Shown here in pieces: positions 9,348 to 16,818 of a stretch of DNA of 37,785 nt. Where the stretch lies: assembly GCA_012519615.1 (NCBI GenBank), contig JAAYPW010000027.1, forward strand, positions 1-37,785, given 5' to 3'. The position numbers and the translations under genes were made by a program. Every line of letters starts with the position of its first letter. Position 1 is the stretch's first letter. Origin of the DNA: Fusobacteriota bacterium. Its GTDB lineage: Bacteria; Fusobacteriota; Fusobacteriia; Fusobacteriales; JAAYPW01. The notes beneath the pieces were generated by a model that made no database searches, had not been told where the DNA came from, and saw only the letters and a list, made by a program, of their open reading frames with translations.

Positions 9348-10250
9348 TTATAAATCTAATAGCTTTATTAATTCATCTTTATATTTTTTAGTCTCTTTAT
9401 AACCTTTATTTATAATTTTATCTGCTTTTCTAAAATCCATTCTACTAAATTTTTTCAAATCAATATAAATATATAAATCACTATTTTTTTTATTTTCATT
9501 TAATGTGGCATTAAAAACAATATCCATCATATTTTCTATCTGTACAAAGCCCTCTTCCAATACAGATACTGTACGTGGTTTATTATTTAGTTCATCATTA
9601 CAGTACATATCTTTCAATAAATTTTTTCTAATCTTATGTATATTTTTTTTTACCATTTTTTTTTCGTAAATTGCTCTTGCATCCATCTCTAGATCCTCAG
9701 TATATTCAGAAAATCCAACACTGATTATTTTATCTACACCCTGTTTTTTTGCAATATTTACCGGTAATGGATCCGATACACTTCCATCTATTAGAAGTCT
9801 ATCTCCTATTTTATACGGTTCAAACACCCATGGCACTGATACACTTGCTCTCACTGCTTCTGCCACGCTACCTTCATTTATTAATACCTCTTCCCCAGTG
9901 AAAAAATCTGCAGCATTTAAAAAAAGTTGCTTATCTAGTTCGTTAAATGTTCTATTTTTTGTTAATAGCTTTAGAAAATTTAAAACATGATCCCCCTGTA
10001 ATAAACCTCGTCGTCGTTTTTTATCACTAGAGATAAAATCTAATAAAAGTTTTGTATCGAAACTAACTGCGATTGACTCCATATATTTGGAATTAAATCC
10101 ACAAGAATAAAGTGCTCCTATTAACGCTCCCATACTACTGCCTACAATTATATCTGGTACAAAACCTATCTCTTCAAATAATTTAATTGCACCAATATGA
10201 GAAAGTCCGTATGCTCCTCCACCACTTAAAACTAATGCATTTTTTCCCAT
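9348..10250 (-). CDS. Patatin-like phospholipase / RssA-type serine esterase
   Basis: The protein has an oxyanion-hole glycine run (VLSGGGAYGLSHIGA), the nucleophile elbow GSSMG and the catalytic Asp motif DGSVSDPLP, the full Ser-Asp dyad of patatins. A charged C-terminal extension (about 200-300) follows. Patatins hydrolyse acyl chains from phospholipids; bacterial RssA-like members are cytoplasmic and of uncertain role. A GTG at 10259 overlaps the tyrA stop (GTGA), but the GGAG at 10259-10262 is 8 nt from the ATG at 10250, so I take ATG (MGKNALVL). Translation is probably coupled to tyrA. Confidence 0.9.
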   Translation of the reverse strand: MGKNALVLSGGGAYGLSHIGAIKLFEEIGFVPDIIVGSSMGALIGALYSCGFNSKYMESIAVSFDTKLLLDFISSDKKRRRGLLQGDHVLNFLKLLTKNRTFNELDKQLFLNAADFFTGEEVLINEGSVAEAVRASVSVPWVFEPYKIGDRLLIDGSVSDPLPVNIAKKQGVDKIISVGFSEYTEDLEMDARAIYEKKMVKKNIHKIRKNLLKDMYCNDELNNKPRTVSVLEEGFVQIENMMDIVFNATLNENKKNSDLYIYIDLKKFSRMDFRKADKIINKGYKETKKYKDELIKLLDL

Positions 10251-10255
10251 ATTTT

Positions 10256-11350
10256 TCACTCCAAAACTTTAAATTCGTAATTATTTTCTGTTAAAACTTT
10301 AATAGCTTTATTTGAATCAATATTTTTGTCAAAAGCAATCCTAATACTTCCACCATAATTTTCTCTTACATGTAAAACCTCAATATCTTTTATATTTATC
10401 CCATGTTCCCCCAATAAATTTGTGAAAGTCCCAATTATACCTGGTTTATCCGGAACATATAATATCATCTCAAACATAGTGGATAAAATCCCTTTCCGTT
10501 TTTTTGGTAAACTATCTCTCAACTCTTTGCCATTTTTAAAAAGTTCCAATAGTTTTTCTTCATCTTTTTTTTCTATTGCACTTTTAAATTTATTAAGTTC
10601 AATTTGCAAATTATCAATAACAGATACAATTTTATCTGCATTTGTTACACATATATCTTTCCACATTTCAGGGCTCCCAGATGCAATCCTTGTTGTATCA
10701 CGAAATCCACCAGCTGCTAAGCTTAATATATTATTTGTATTATTATCAATTTTACCTGCATTACTTACTAAAGATGATGCTACTACATGTGGAACATGAC
10801 TTACAGTTGCCACAGCTAAATCATGTAATTCATAATCTATCTCCAAAATATTTGCATCTAGAATTTTAACCATATCTTTTATAATATTCATAGAGTGCTC
10901 ATTACTAAATTTTGTTTTACATAGCACATAAACAGCATTTTCAAATATATATGGGTCTAATGCTTCGACACCTGTTTTTTCAGAACCTGCCATTGGGTGT
11001 CCACCAATAAAATAGTGATCATCTGATAAAATTTTTTCTACTTCTCTTATAATATCCCCTTTTGTGCTACCAATATCTGTAATAATAACTCCTTTTTTTA
11101 GATATGGGATTATTTTTTTTATGTAATTTGGAATAATAAGTACTGGTACACATAAAATTAGTATATCAATCTCTTTTAATCTATTATCAAAAATAGTAAT
11201 ATACTCATCTATCGCTTTTAATTCAATTGCTTTTTCAAGTTTGTTCTCATCTCTACCAATCCCGATTACTTTTTTAGCCCAGTTTTTTCTTTTTAATATA
11301 TATCCAATACTACCACCTAATAATCCAACACCAACTATTCCAACTACCAT
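10256..11350 (-). CDS. tyrA: Prephenate dehydrogenase with ACT domain
   Basis: A 364-residue TyrA. The N-terminal NAD-binding Rossmann motif is GIVGVGLLGGSIG, the helical dehydrogenase core includes GGHPMAGSEKTGVEA and SHVPHVVA, and the C-terminal ACT domain (about 290-364, EMILYVPDKPGIIGTFTNLLGEHGINI) is the probable tyrosine-binding regulatory site. It oxidatively decarboxylates prephenate to 4-hydroxyphenylpyruvate for tyrosine synthesis. No other aromatic pathway gene is in the window. It is first in the cluster running down to flotillin and has an ATG start with a CGGAGG site. Confidence 0.93.
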   Translation of the reverse strand: MVVGIVGVGLLGGSIGYILKRKNWAKKVIGIGRDENKLEKAIELKAIDEYITIFDNRLKEIDILILCVPVLIIPNYIKKIIPYLKKGVIITDIGSTKGDIIREVEKILSDDHYFIGGHPMAGSEKTGVEALDPYIFENAVYVLCKTKFSNEHSMNIIKDMVKILDANILEIDYELHDLAVATVSHVPHVVASSLVSNAGKIDNNTNNILSLAAGGFRDTTRIASGSPEMWKDICVTNADKIVSVIDNLQIELNKFKSAIEKKDEEKLLELFKNGKELRDSLPKKRKGILSTMFEMILYVPDKPGIIGTFTNLLGEHGINIKDIEVLHVRENYGGSIRIAFDKNIDSNKAIKVLTENNYEFKVLE

Positions 11351-11381
11351 TATTTCCTCCGAAAATATATTTTATAAAGTA

Positions 11382-11390
11382 ATTATATCA
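11382..11390 (-). promoter_or_regulatory. Extended -10 promoter for tyrA
   Basis: The minus strand reads TGATATAAT, a perfect -10 with the TG extension, about 32 nt upstream of the tyrA ATG. The -35 position 17 bp further up is only TAGAAA. It lies between the btuB terminator and tyrA and would drive the tyrA-patatin-rnh cluster. Confidence 0.55.
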
Positions 11391-11443
11391 TATTTCTCTT
11401 TTTTTTTCTACTATTTTTCTACATTTATAGTCAATAATTATAA

Positions 11444-11477
11444 TAAAAAAACTGTATAGAGTAATCATATACAGTTT
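11444..11477 (-). terminator. Intrinsic terminator after the TonB receptor gene
   Basis: Read on the minus strand, AAACTGTATA pairs with TATACAGTTT around a 9-nt loop and is followed by a T-run. It begins 16 nt after the receptor stop codon and separates it from tyrA. Confidence 0.8.
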
Positions 11478-11493
11478 AATTTAGTATTTATTT

Positions 11494-13434
11494 TTAAAAT
11501 TTATATCCTACACCTATATAATAGATCTGTTCTGCTGCTGGATAATAGTATTTACTGTCATTATAGTCTAAATAACCTACAAAATCATAGTGCTTTTTCC
11601 CAAATAAATTATCTGCTCCAATATATACTAAGAAATTTTGTTTTTCATAGTTTAATCTCATATCAAAAATACCATATCCTGGTTCTTTACCAGCTTTATT
11701 ATTAAAATCTGCTGATGCGTAGTAATCTCCATTGTATCTATAAGCTCCGTTTAAACTGATCTCTTCAGTTATATTATAATTAACAGCTAATTTTAACGAG
11801 TATTTCGATACACCTGGAAGATAATTTCCTTTATAATCTCCATCTTTAATTTTAGCCTTTATATATGTTGCGCTCTCTGTAAAATTAAATTTACTAACCA
11901 CTTGCTTTAAAGTAATATCTGATCCATATCTTCTAGTTTTACCATCAATATTTGTATTTACCATTTTTTGGTCATCATAATAGATCTCATTTTTAGTATC
12001 TGTTAAGAATACTGATATATTATAGAATGTTTTAAATTGATAATCACGAACTCCAATTTCATAATCAATATGTTCTTGTGCTTTAAATTCAGCTAGTGCA
12101 AACCCAAGTTCATCTGTATTAGGTACTCTGAATCCAGTATTTATCTTAAAATATGCATTCCCTGTTTTTGAATAAAGATGATTTAACGATAAATCATATA
12201 CATTTACTGTGTATTCCTTATCTAAACTCTCTTTAAATTTAATTTTTTCATGTCTATATCCTTGAGTTGTTATAAAATTATCTTTTGAATATTTATTATG
12301 AATAAAAAATCCATTACTCTCTTTCTTAACAGTGTATTTTGACCAACCATCTACATCTGATTTTCCAGTATTTAAATTGTATCCAATAGTCGTTTGACTT
12401 TGATTTTCTAGATAATAATATATCGATTTAATACCCAATCCATTTTGTCTAGTATCTGCTTTATTATCGCTACCGTAATATCTTGAATTCGCTTCAATCT
12501 CTCTAATATTGTAATCTACTACTACTTTTAAATTACTATCAAGAAGTTGTTCATAAGAAATCGTATAATTTTCTTCATCATTAAATGATCTATCATCTGG
12601 CGTATTTGAATGTTTTCTATTACTATTAACTTCTGCTTTTGTTAATGACCCTGGTAGTCCGAAATCTGATTTAATTTTATTAAACTTTAATTTTACGTTA
12701 TATGTTGAATTTACATCATCGAAATAATTTAATCCAATATTAAAGTTTTTATTTTTTAAATCACTATTTTTTCTATAACCATCAGTATTTTCCTGAAAAT
12801 AAGAGATACTCATAGAATATTTATCAAATTTTTCACTATAAATCCCACCAAAATTTAAGTAATCATCATTTCCATATTCTAATTTTACATTTTTATATTT
12901 TTTATCTGTTTGGAATGTTTTTGTATAAATATTTATTACACCACCAACAGCTCCATCTCCGTATAATACTCCATTACCACCACTAGTAATCTCAATGTGC
13001 GAGACATTGTCTATTGGTATTGCATTTAGATTCGCTCCATTCATATCAATTGTATTTAGTCTGACTCCATCAATAAATATAAGTATATTTGATATTGATG
13101 TTTCTCCCTGTCCACGAATATCGACTTTACCTCTTCCAAATCCGTAACTTGATTTTACACTTGCAACTGTATCTAGAATACTAATTAAATTTTTTGCACC
13201 ACTTTTTTTAATATCTTCCTCTGTGATAATCTCAATACTACTTGGTTCTGTTGTAATATTTGTCTCTAAAATATTTGATGTAATTATCATTGTTCCTAAC
13301 TCTTTTTTCTCTTGTGCAGCTTTGTCTTTACTGTTACCATATTTTTTTCTATACTCTGCTGTACTATAATCATTGGCGAACATAGCTATATTTAAGCTAA
13401 GTACTACTACTAAAAGTAAAATTTTCTTCATCAT
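11494..13434 (-). CDS. btuB: TonB-dependent outer-membrane receptor, BtuB-like (cobalamin)
   Basis: About 645 residues with a signal peptide (MKKILLLVVVLSLNIAMFA), a plug domain (about 60-170, with PSSIEIITEEDIKKSGAKNL, VDIRGQG and VGGVINIYTKTF) and a 22-strand-type barrel ending in aromatic YKF. The upstream cobalamin riboswitch makes vitamin B12 or a corrinoid the likely ligand; sequence alone would say only vitamin/siderophore receptor. I start at the ATG at 13434 (another at 13431), since an upstream ATG at 13452 contains the GGAGG ribosome site itself. No btuCDF transporter or TonB/ExbBD genes are in the window. Confidence 0.9.
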   Translation of the reverse strand: MMKKILLLVVVLSLNIAMFANDYSTAEYRKKYGNSKDKAAQEKKELGTMIITSNILETNITTEPSSIEIITEEDIKKSGAKNLISILDTVASVKSSYGFGRGKVDIRGQGETSISNILIFIDGVRLNTIDMNGANLNAIPIDNVSHIEITSGGNGVLYGDGAVGGVINIYTKTFQTDKKYKNVKLEYGNDDYLNFGGIYSEKFDKYSMSISYFQENTDGYRKNSDLKNKNFNIGLNYFDDVNSTYNVKLKFNKIKSDFGLPGSLTKAEVNSNRKHSNTPDDRSFNDEENYTISYEQLLDSNLKVVVDYNIREIEANSRYYGSDNKADTRQNGLGIKSIYYYLENQSQTTIGYNLNTGKSDVDGWSKYTVKKESNGFFIHNKYSKDNFITTQGYRHEKIKFKESLDKEYTVNVYDLSLNHLYSKTGNAYFKINTGFRVPNTDELGFALAEFKAQEHIDYEIGVRDYQFKTFYNISVFLTDTKNEIYYDDQKMVNTNIDGKTRRYGSDITLKQVVSKFNFTESATYIKAKIKDGDYKGNYLPGVSKYSLKLAVNYNITEEISLNGAYRYNGDYYASADFNNKAGKEPGYGIFDMRLNYEKQNFLVYIGADNLFGKKHYDFVGYLDYNDSKYYYPAAEQIYYIGVGYKF

Positions 13435-13488
13435 TAATCCCTTTTCCTCCATATTATTTTGATCGTGATATCTTGTGAAATAAGTACT

Positions 13489-13512
13489 TTAAATTGGTAT
13501 TAACCTAGTCAT
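13489..13512 (-). CDS. Possible 7-residue leader peptide (MTRLIPI) between riboswitch and receptor
   Basis: A 24-nt ORF starts with ATG 8 nt after a strong GGAGGGAG site (13521-13528) and ends in TAA, about 55 nt before the receptor start. No other gene can use that ribosome site: the nearer ATG (13520) gives only MVK. It may be a translated leader or part of the riboswitch expression platform; chance is possible. Confidence 0.35.
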   Translation of the reverse strand: MTRLIPI

Positions 13513-13540
13513 TTTACCATCTCCCTCCGAAATTTTTTTA

Positions 13541-13690
13541 CAGGTAAGTCTCCTGACTTAGCTTCATCCTTAGATTTCACCTTCCCAAATTATTATTTAG
13601 TGGTATATCGAAATCCTCGTCAGCAATACAGTAGCGGGGGCTGTGACGGATTCTAACCGTCTTCCTTTTTATTAAATAAATTTAACCTGT
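13541..13690 (-). promoter_or_regulatory. Cobalamin (B12) riboswitch
   Basis: On the minus strand the stretch opens with ACAGGT and closes with ACCTGT, forming P1. Inside are the conserved cobalamin-aptamer elements, GTCACAGCCCCCGCTACTGT in the core and the B12 box AAGTCAGGAGAC near the 3' end. It lies upstream of the TonB receptor and should reduce its expression when cobalamin is plentiful. No clear terminator hairpin lies between aptamer and gene, so translational control is more likely (inference). It begins 3 nt after the upstream radical SAM stop codon. Confidence 0.92.
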
Positions 13691-13692
13691 AT

Positions 13693-14634
13693 CTATTTTA
13701 ATTTTATAAAAACGCCTCTTTCATTTTTTACACTCTCTATTAATTTAAAATTTTCTAGTATGTCTAAATATTTATTAATTTCCAATACATTTATCCCAGT
13801 AATATTTGAGATATCTTCTACTGTACACGGTCTAATAGAAAGCATATTTAATATTGTTTTCTCTTTTAAATCTGAATACGCGCAGACCTCTTTTCTATTT
13901 TTATATTTATCAATTATAACTACATTTTCAATATTCCAATAGTTTTTTATCTCCTGCAATATAGAAATATCTGTTTTTTTCACCCAATTTTCTACAGGTG
14001 GACGGTCTAGTGAGTTTAGCTCTATTTTATCTGGTTTAATTTTTAATAGTACCTCCTTAAAGTAGTCCAACTCCTCTTTACTATTATTTATCCCATCAAT
14101 TATAAATATCTCTAAAAATATCTGTTTTAAATATTTATCTCTTAATAATATTAATCCCTTTATAATTTCATCTATTTTTATATTTTCATAAGGTCTATTA
14201 ATTTTATTAAAAGTTTCTTGAAATACTGCATCAAGAGAAGGAATTATCACATCTACATCTACTATTTCATCGATAATTTTACTATTTGTAAATAATATCC
14301 CATTTGTAATAAGTGCTATTTTTGTATCTGTTATACTTCTAATATATTTAATTATTTCACCAATTTTATTATTTAACATCGGTTCTCCAGAACCTGCAAA
14401 GGTTATATAATCAAGAATACAGTTATTATATTTAAAATAGTGTGTAATTTCTGATTTTATCTCATCTAAATCAATATATTCATCTCTTATTATAGTATAA
14501 TTCGTTGTTTTACCAACTTCACAATATACGCAATCTAAATTACATGTTTTTTTAGTAATTATATCTATCCCAAGAGATATCCCGAGTCTTCTTGATGGAA
14601 CAGGCCCAAAAATGTGTTTATACTCCGTAATAAT
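13693..14634 (-). CDS. Radical SAM protein of the COG0731 family with C-terminal winged helix; non-standard start
   Basis: The protein opens with the family signature HIFGPVPSRRLG, followed by the cluster motif CNLDCVYC (14521-14544), a GSGEP motif and a radical SAM core of about 240 residues. A winged-helix-like tail (PCTVEDISNITGINVLEINKYL) follows. No ATG, GTG or TTG exists between the in-frame TAA at 14644-14646 and the Cys motif; the first ATG (14379) would remove the whole iron-sulfur site. Translation must start at an ATT (14634 or 14631, or 14613 behind GGAG) or ACG (14628); I give 14634 as the outer choice. COG0731 members are related to wyosine-type tRNA enzymes, but this function is unproven in bacteria. 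Confidence 0.8.
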   Translation of the reverse strand: MITEYKHIFGPVPSRRLGISLGIDIITKKTCNLDCVYCEVGKTTNYTIIRDEYIDLDEIKSEITHYFKYNNCILDYITFAGSGEPMLNNKIGEIIKYIRSITDTKIALITNGILFTNSKIIDEIVDVDVIIPSLDAVFQETFNKINRPYENIKIDEIIKGLILLRDKYLKQIFLEIFIIDGINNSKEELDYFKEVLLKIKPDKIELNSLDRPPVENWVKKTDISILQEIKNYWNIENVVIIDKYKNRKEVCAYSDLKEKTILNMLSIRPCTVEDISNITGINVLEINKYLDILENFKLIESVKNERGVFIKLK

Positions 14635-14693
14635 CCTACCTATTTATTGTGACTTATTGAAATTATTATATCATAAGTAGATATCATTTGCAA

Positions 14694-14732
14694 TAAAAAA
14701 GTAGGAGCAAACATTTAGTTTACACCTACTTT
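14694..14732 (-). terminator. Intrinsic terminator after the lipoprotein gene
   Basis: On the minus strand AAAGTAGG pairs with CCTACTTT with an inner TAAAC/GTTTG extension, followed by a T-run. It lies 14 nt after the lipoprotein stop and separates it from the radical SAM gene. Confidence 0.85.
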
Positions 14733-14745
14733 ATATAATTAATTT

Positions 14746-15354
14746 TTATTTATTTGGCGAAAATTTATTTTCTTCTTCTTTAATTTTCTCCTCATCTATT
14801 TGAATTTCGAATTTAAAAATATATTCAATTATTTCATCTGCTACTTCTATAGGTAATAATAATGAAACTACTGCTTGATTTCCTTTTATTAAAGGACTAT
14901 ATCTCCATTCACTATTAATAAATTTTATATTTTTTGCTGGTACTATATTATCTTCTATCCTTCCCCTTCTACTAACTATAGTTGGCACTTGAAAATTATA
15001 ACTGTCTGTTAACTTAACACCAACATGAATAACCCTATTGCTTAAATTATATTCGTCAATAAATATTGCATTATCCCAATGAATTTTCATTGTACTATCT
15101 GTTTTATTATTAAAATCAATCTTGATAACTTTACTATTAGCATAAAGTAGTAAAGTTATTATCTCATCTTCATACAATGCATAATTTTTATTGTCTTTTT
15201 CTAATATTTTTATTTCATAATTATAGTCATCGACACTAGTTGATGTTTCTACAGAAATTAATGTAGTTTTATATATATTTCTCGTACTGGTACCAGTACA
15301 TCCCCCAAATATAAACAAAGATAATATTGTTACAAATAATAATTTTTTCTTCAT
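14746..15354 (-). CDS. Lipoprotein of unknown function, possibly phase variable
   Basis: This 202-residue protein has a lipoprotein signal peptide with lipobox FGGC (Cys19). The mature part is a mixed alpha/beta domain without a family I recognise, ending in a charged helix (EEKIKEEENKFSPNK). The start is ATG behind AAGGAGG. The only convincing sigma70-type promoter upstream is about 300 nt away and carries a C8 tract in its spacer (15661-15689), so expression may switch on and off. Between the promoter and the gene lies a small frameshifted ORF with a similar ribosome site and Lys-rich start. A membrane-anchored, possibly surface-exposed product would suit phase variation (inference). Confidence 0.75.
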   Translation of the reverse strand: MKKKLLFVTILSLFIFGGCTGTSTRNIYKTTLISVETSTSVDDYNYEIKILEKDNKNYALYEDEIITLLLYANSKVIKIDFNNKTDSTMKIHWDNAIFIDEYNLSNRVIHVGVKLTDSYNFQVPTIVSRRGRIEDNIVPAKNIKFINSEWRYSPLIKGNQAVVSLLLPIEVADEIIEYIFKFEIQIDEEKIKEEENKFSPNK

Positions 15355-15495
15355 ATAAATCCTCCTTATTTTTATTTTTTAAACTCTCTCTATTAATATT
15401 TAATCAAGATTGTTTAAATATACTTTTTCTTATTTAAATATAAATGTAAATCTAATTATAGTTTTGTATAAAAATCTATTTATTACAACAATTTT

Positions 15496-15605
15496 TTAAT
15501 TAAATCCTGTAATTAGATTTTTATTTGATAAATAAATACTTCCGGATAAAAAAGGCATTAAATATTTTGTTAGAGATAAACATATAATATATAATTTTTC
15601 TTCAT
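15496..15605 (-). pseudogene. Short exported-peptide ORF, apparently frameshifted
   Basis: A strong AGGAGG site precedes ATG at 15605, giving MKKNYILYVYL and a stop at 15570. A one-base shift near the A5 run would continue as ...IICLSLTKYLMPFLSGSIYLSNKNLITGFN to a TAA at 15496, which has the shape of a signal peptide plus short tail. It is the first thing transcribed from the C8 promoter. It could be a decayed duplicate of the lipoprotein 5' end, a small peptide gene or chance. Confidence 0.35.
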
Positions 15606-15660
15606 TCTTAAAAATCCTCCTTTCTTTTTTATAAATAAATTATAATTGGTAATAATTTAT

Positions 15661-15689
15661 AGTATACTATAAAAAGTGGGGGGGGTCAA
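15661..15689 (-). promoter_or_regulatory. Sigma70-type promoter with a C8 tract in its 17-bp spacer
   Basis: On the minus strand TTGACC is followed by a 17-bp spacer and TATACT. The run of eight C residues supplies the last two -35 bases and six spacer bases. Slippage would change the -35/-10 distance, as known for Neisseria porA and opc. It would drive the small ORF at 15605 and the lipoprotein at 15354. Confidence 0.65.
15678..15685. repeat. G8/C8 homopolymer tract
   Basis: Eight consecutive G on the plus strand in a roughly 25% GC, non-coding context. It sits inside the promoter at 15661-15689. Confidence 0.95.
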
Positions 15690-15799
15690 GTAATATATGA
15701 AAAAATTTATTTTTATTTGCAGCAAAAATATTAACCTATGAGGAGAGGCTTTTTGTAACCGTATTTATAATACTTACATTGTTTATTGTTTTGATTTCA

Positions 15800-15931
15800 C
15801 CCGCATATCGTAACACAATTACAATTTTCTTAATGAAATCTTCGCTTAAAAAATTGCACCGCTTGAACGCAGTGAGCTTGCAATTTTCAGAAGATGAATT
15901 TAGAAAATTAATTGAGTGTAGATCGAGCGGG
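15800..15931. repeat. Long imperfect palindrome (about 132 bp)
   Basis: Nested matching arms share one centre: CCCGC/GCGGG (15800-15804 and 15927-15931), AATTTTCT/AGAAAATT (15823-15830 and 15902-15909), ATCTTC/GAAGAT (15838-15843 and 15890-15895) and AAAATTGCA/TGCAATTTT (15850-15858 and 15879-15887). It could be a miniature mobile element, a structured RNA or a dispersed repeat. It is more GC-rich than its surroundings. Confidence 0.7.
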
Positions 15932-15943
15932 CGGCATTTTTTG

Positions 15944-15975
15944 CTTACTTTTTTTTGCTGCAGAAAAAAAGTAAG
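15944..15975. repeat. 12-bp perfect inverted repeat
   Basis: CTTACTTTTTTT and AAAAAAAGTAAG flank a short centre containing CTGCAG. It directly follows the long palindrome and may be part of the same element. It lacks a clear T-tail, so a terminator role is unsure. Confidence 0.7.
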
Positions 15976-16121
15976 AAGATTTAAGTTTTTTATTTTAAAA
16001 AAAAGTAATTAAAAAATAAACTATTCTTTTTATGGTATTTTATTTTATCCAATCTAAATATTTTTTTAAATAGCATTATGAATGACGTAAAACATAATTC
16101 ATATTATATCTATATATAAAC

Positions 16122-16153
16122 ATAAAAAGACCTAGTATTTTAAACTAAGTCTT
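16122..16153 (-). terminator. Intrinsic terminator after the LTxxQ protein gene
   Basis: On the minus strand AAGACTTAGT pairs with ACTAGGTCTT (one G-T pair) around a 7-nt loop and is followed by TTTAT. It lies 23 nt after the stop codon at 16177. Confidence 0.75.
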
Positions 16154-16176
16154 CTTTTATTTAATTTAGATTAATT

Positions 16177-16698
16177 TTATTTTATTTTTGGATTTTCTTT
16201 ATTCCATTTTTTATTATTTATATCTCTATTAGGAATATTTTTTTTATTTCGATTAGGTTTATTATGTTTTCTATTAAAATTTTCTTCTATACCATACTTA
16301 TCCTTCATTTGGTATTTGTGTTTTAATAGGTGTACTTCCATCTCTGTTCTTTTATCATTTTTATTTTTTATTGCTTTTTCTACTTTTGTCCAATTAATAT
16401 TATCATCTAATAATAATTTTTTTACTTCGATCTCTCTCTCTTGTAATTCTAATTTTTTTAGTTGACTCTCTTTTATAAATTGTTTTTTATCTTTTTTAAA
16501 TTCCTCTCTTTGTTCTGCAGTTAATTTAGCTAAAGGTCCTTGATTCTCTTTTCGGATTTGTTTATTAGGTGATTTTTTAGATTCTCTCAAAACTTCTTGC
16601 TTTACCGGTTCACTAATTCTCATCACTTTACTATTTTCATTTGCCATTACCCCTAATCCTATTACTGCAAACGCCATTACTAATATCATTTTTTTCAT
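16177..16698 (-). CDS. Small basic periplasmic protein with LTxxQ motif (Spy/CpxP-like)
   Basis: 173 residues with a signal peptide (MKKMILVMAFAVIGLGVMA), then a Lys/Glu-rich, mostly helical mature chain. The segment PLAKLTAEQREEFKKDKKQF carries the LTxxQ motif of Spy/CpxP periplasmic chaperones and metal-resistance sensors; only one copy is evident (families often have two), so the assignment is tentative. The C-terminal 45 residues are almost all Asn, Lys and Arg. It lies 120 nt downstream of the Omp85-like gene and probably shares its repressible promoter; a Spy-like chaperone beside a barrel protein suggests an envelope-stress pair (inference). Confidence 0.6.
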   Translation of the reverse strand: MKKMILVMAFAVIGLGVMANENSKVMRISEPVKQEVLRESKKSPNKQIRKENQGPLAKLTAEQREEFKKDKKQFIKESQLKKLELQEREIEVKKLLLDDNINWTKVEKAIKNKNDKRTEMEVHLLKHKYQMKDKYGIEENFNRKHNKPNRNKKNIPNRDINNKKWNKENPKIK

Positions 16699-16818
16699 TT
16701 TTAATCCCTCCCTATTTTTATTATGAAAATTTAATTTTTGTTAAATCTTCTCTACACTTATATATTACCTCATCTAAATGTCCTTTATGTGTTCAAAATA
16801 AAAATTTTTCGGGTTCAA

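Larger units (their letters stand above)
15690..16121. other. Non-coding stretch with palindromic elements
   Basis: There is no convincing gene here. A plus-strand open frame (about 15698-16012) reads through both inverted repeats but has no ATG and no placed ribosome site. The notable contents are the long imperfect palindrome (15800-15931) and a second hairpin (15944-15975); the rest is plain AT-rich sequence. Confidence 0.6.

Noticed and set aside
11424-11440. TTGACT upstream of tyrA as a -35 box
   Set aside because: No -10 at 16-18 bp; the extended -10 at 11382-11390 is too far away to pair with it.
13690-13760. Promoter for the cobalamin riboswitch within the radical SAM 3' end
   Set aside because: Several TATAAA-like boxes, but none with an acceptable -35 at the right distance.
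15698-16012. Plus-strand open frame with a hydrophobic stretch and LLTFFCCRKKV-like tail
   Set aside because: No ATG, no ribosome site at a usable distance, and it reads straight through two inverted repeats; more likely a by-product of a repeat element.
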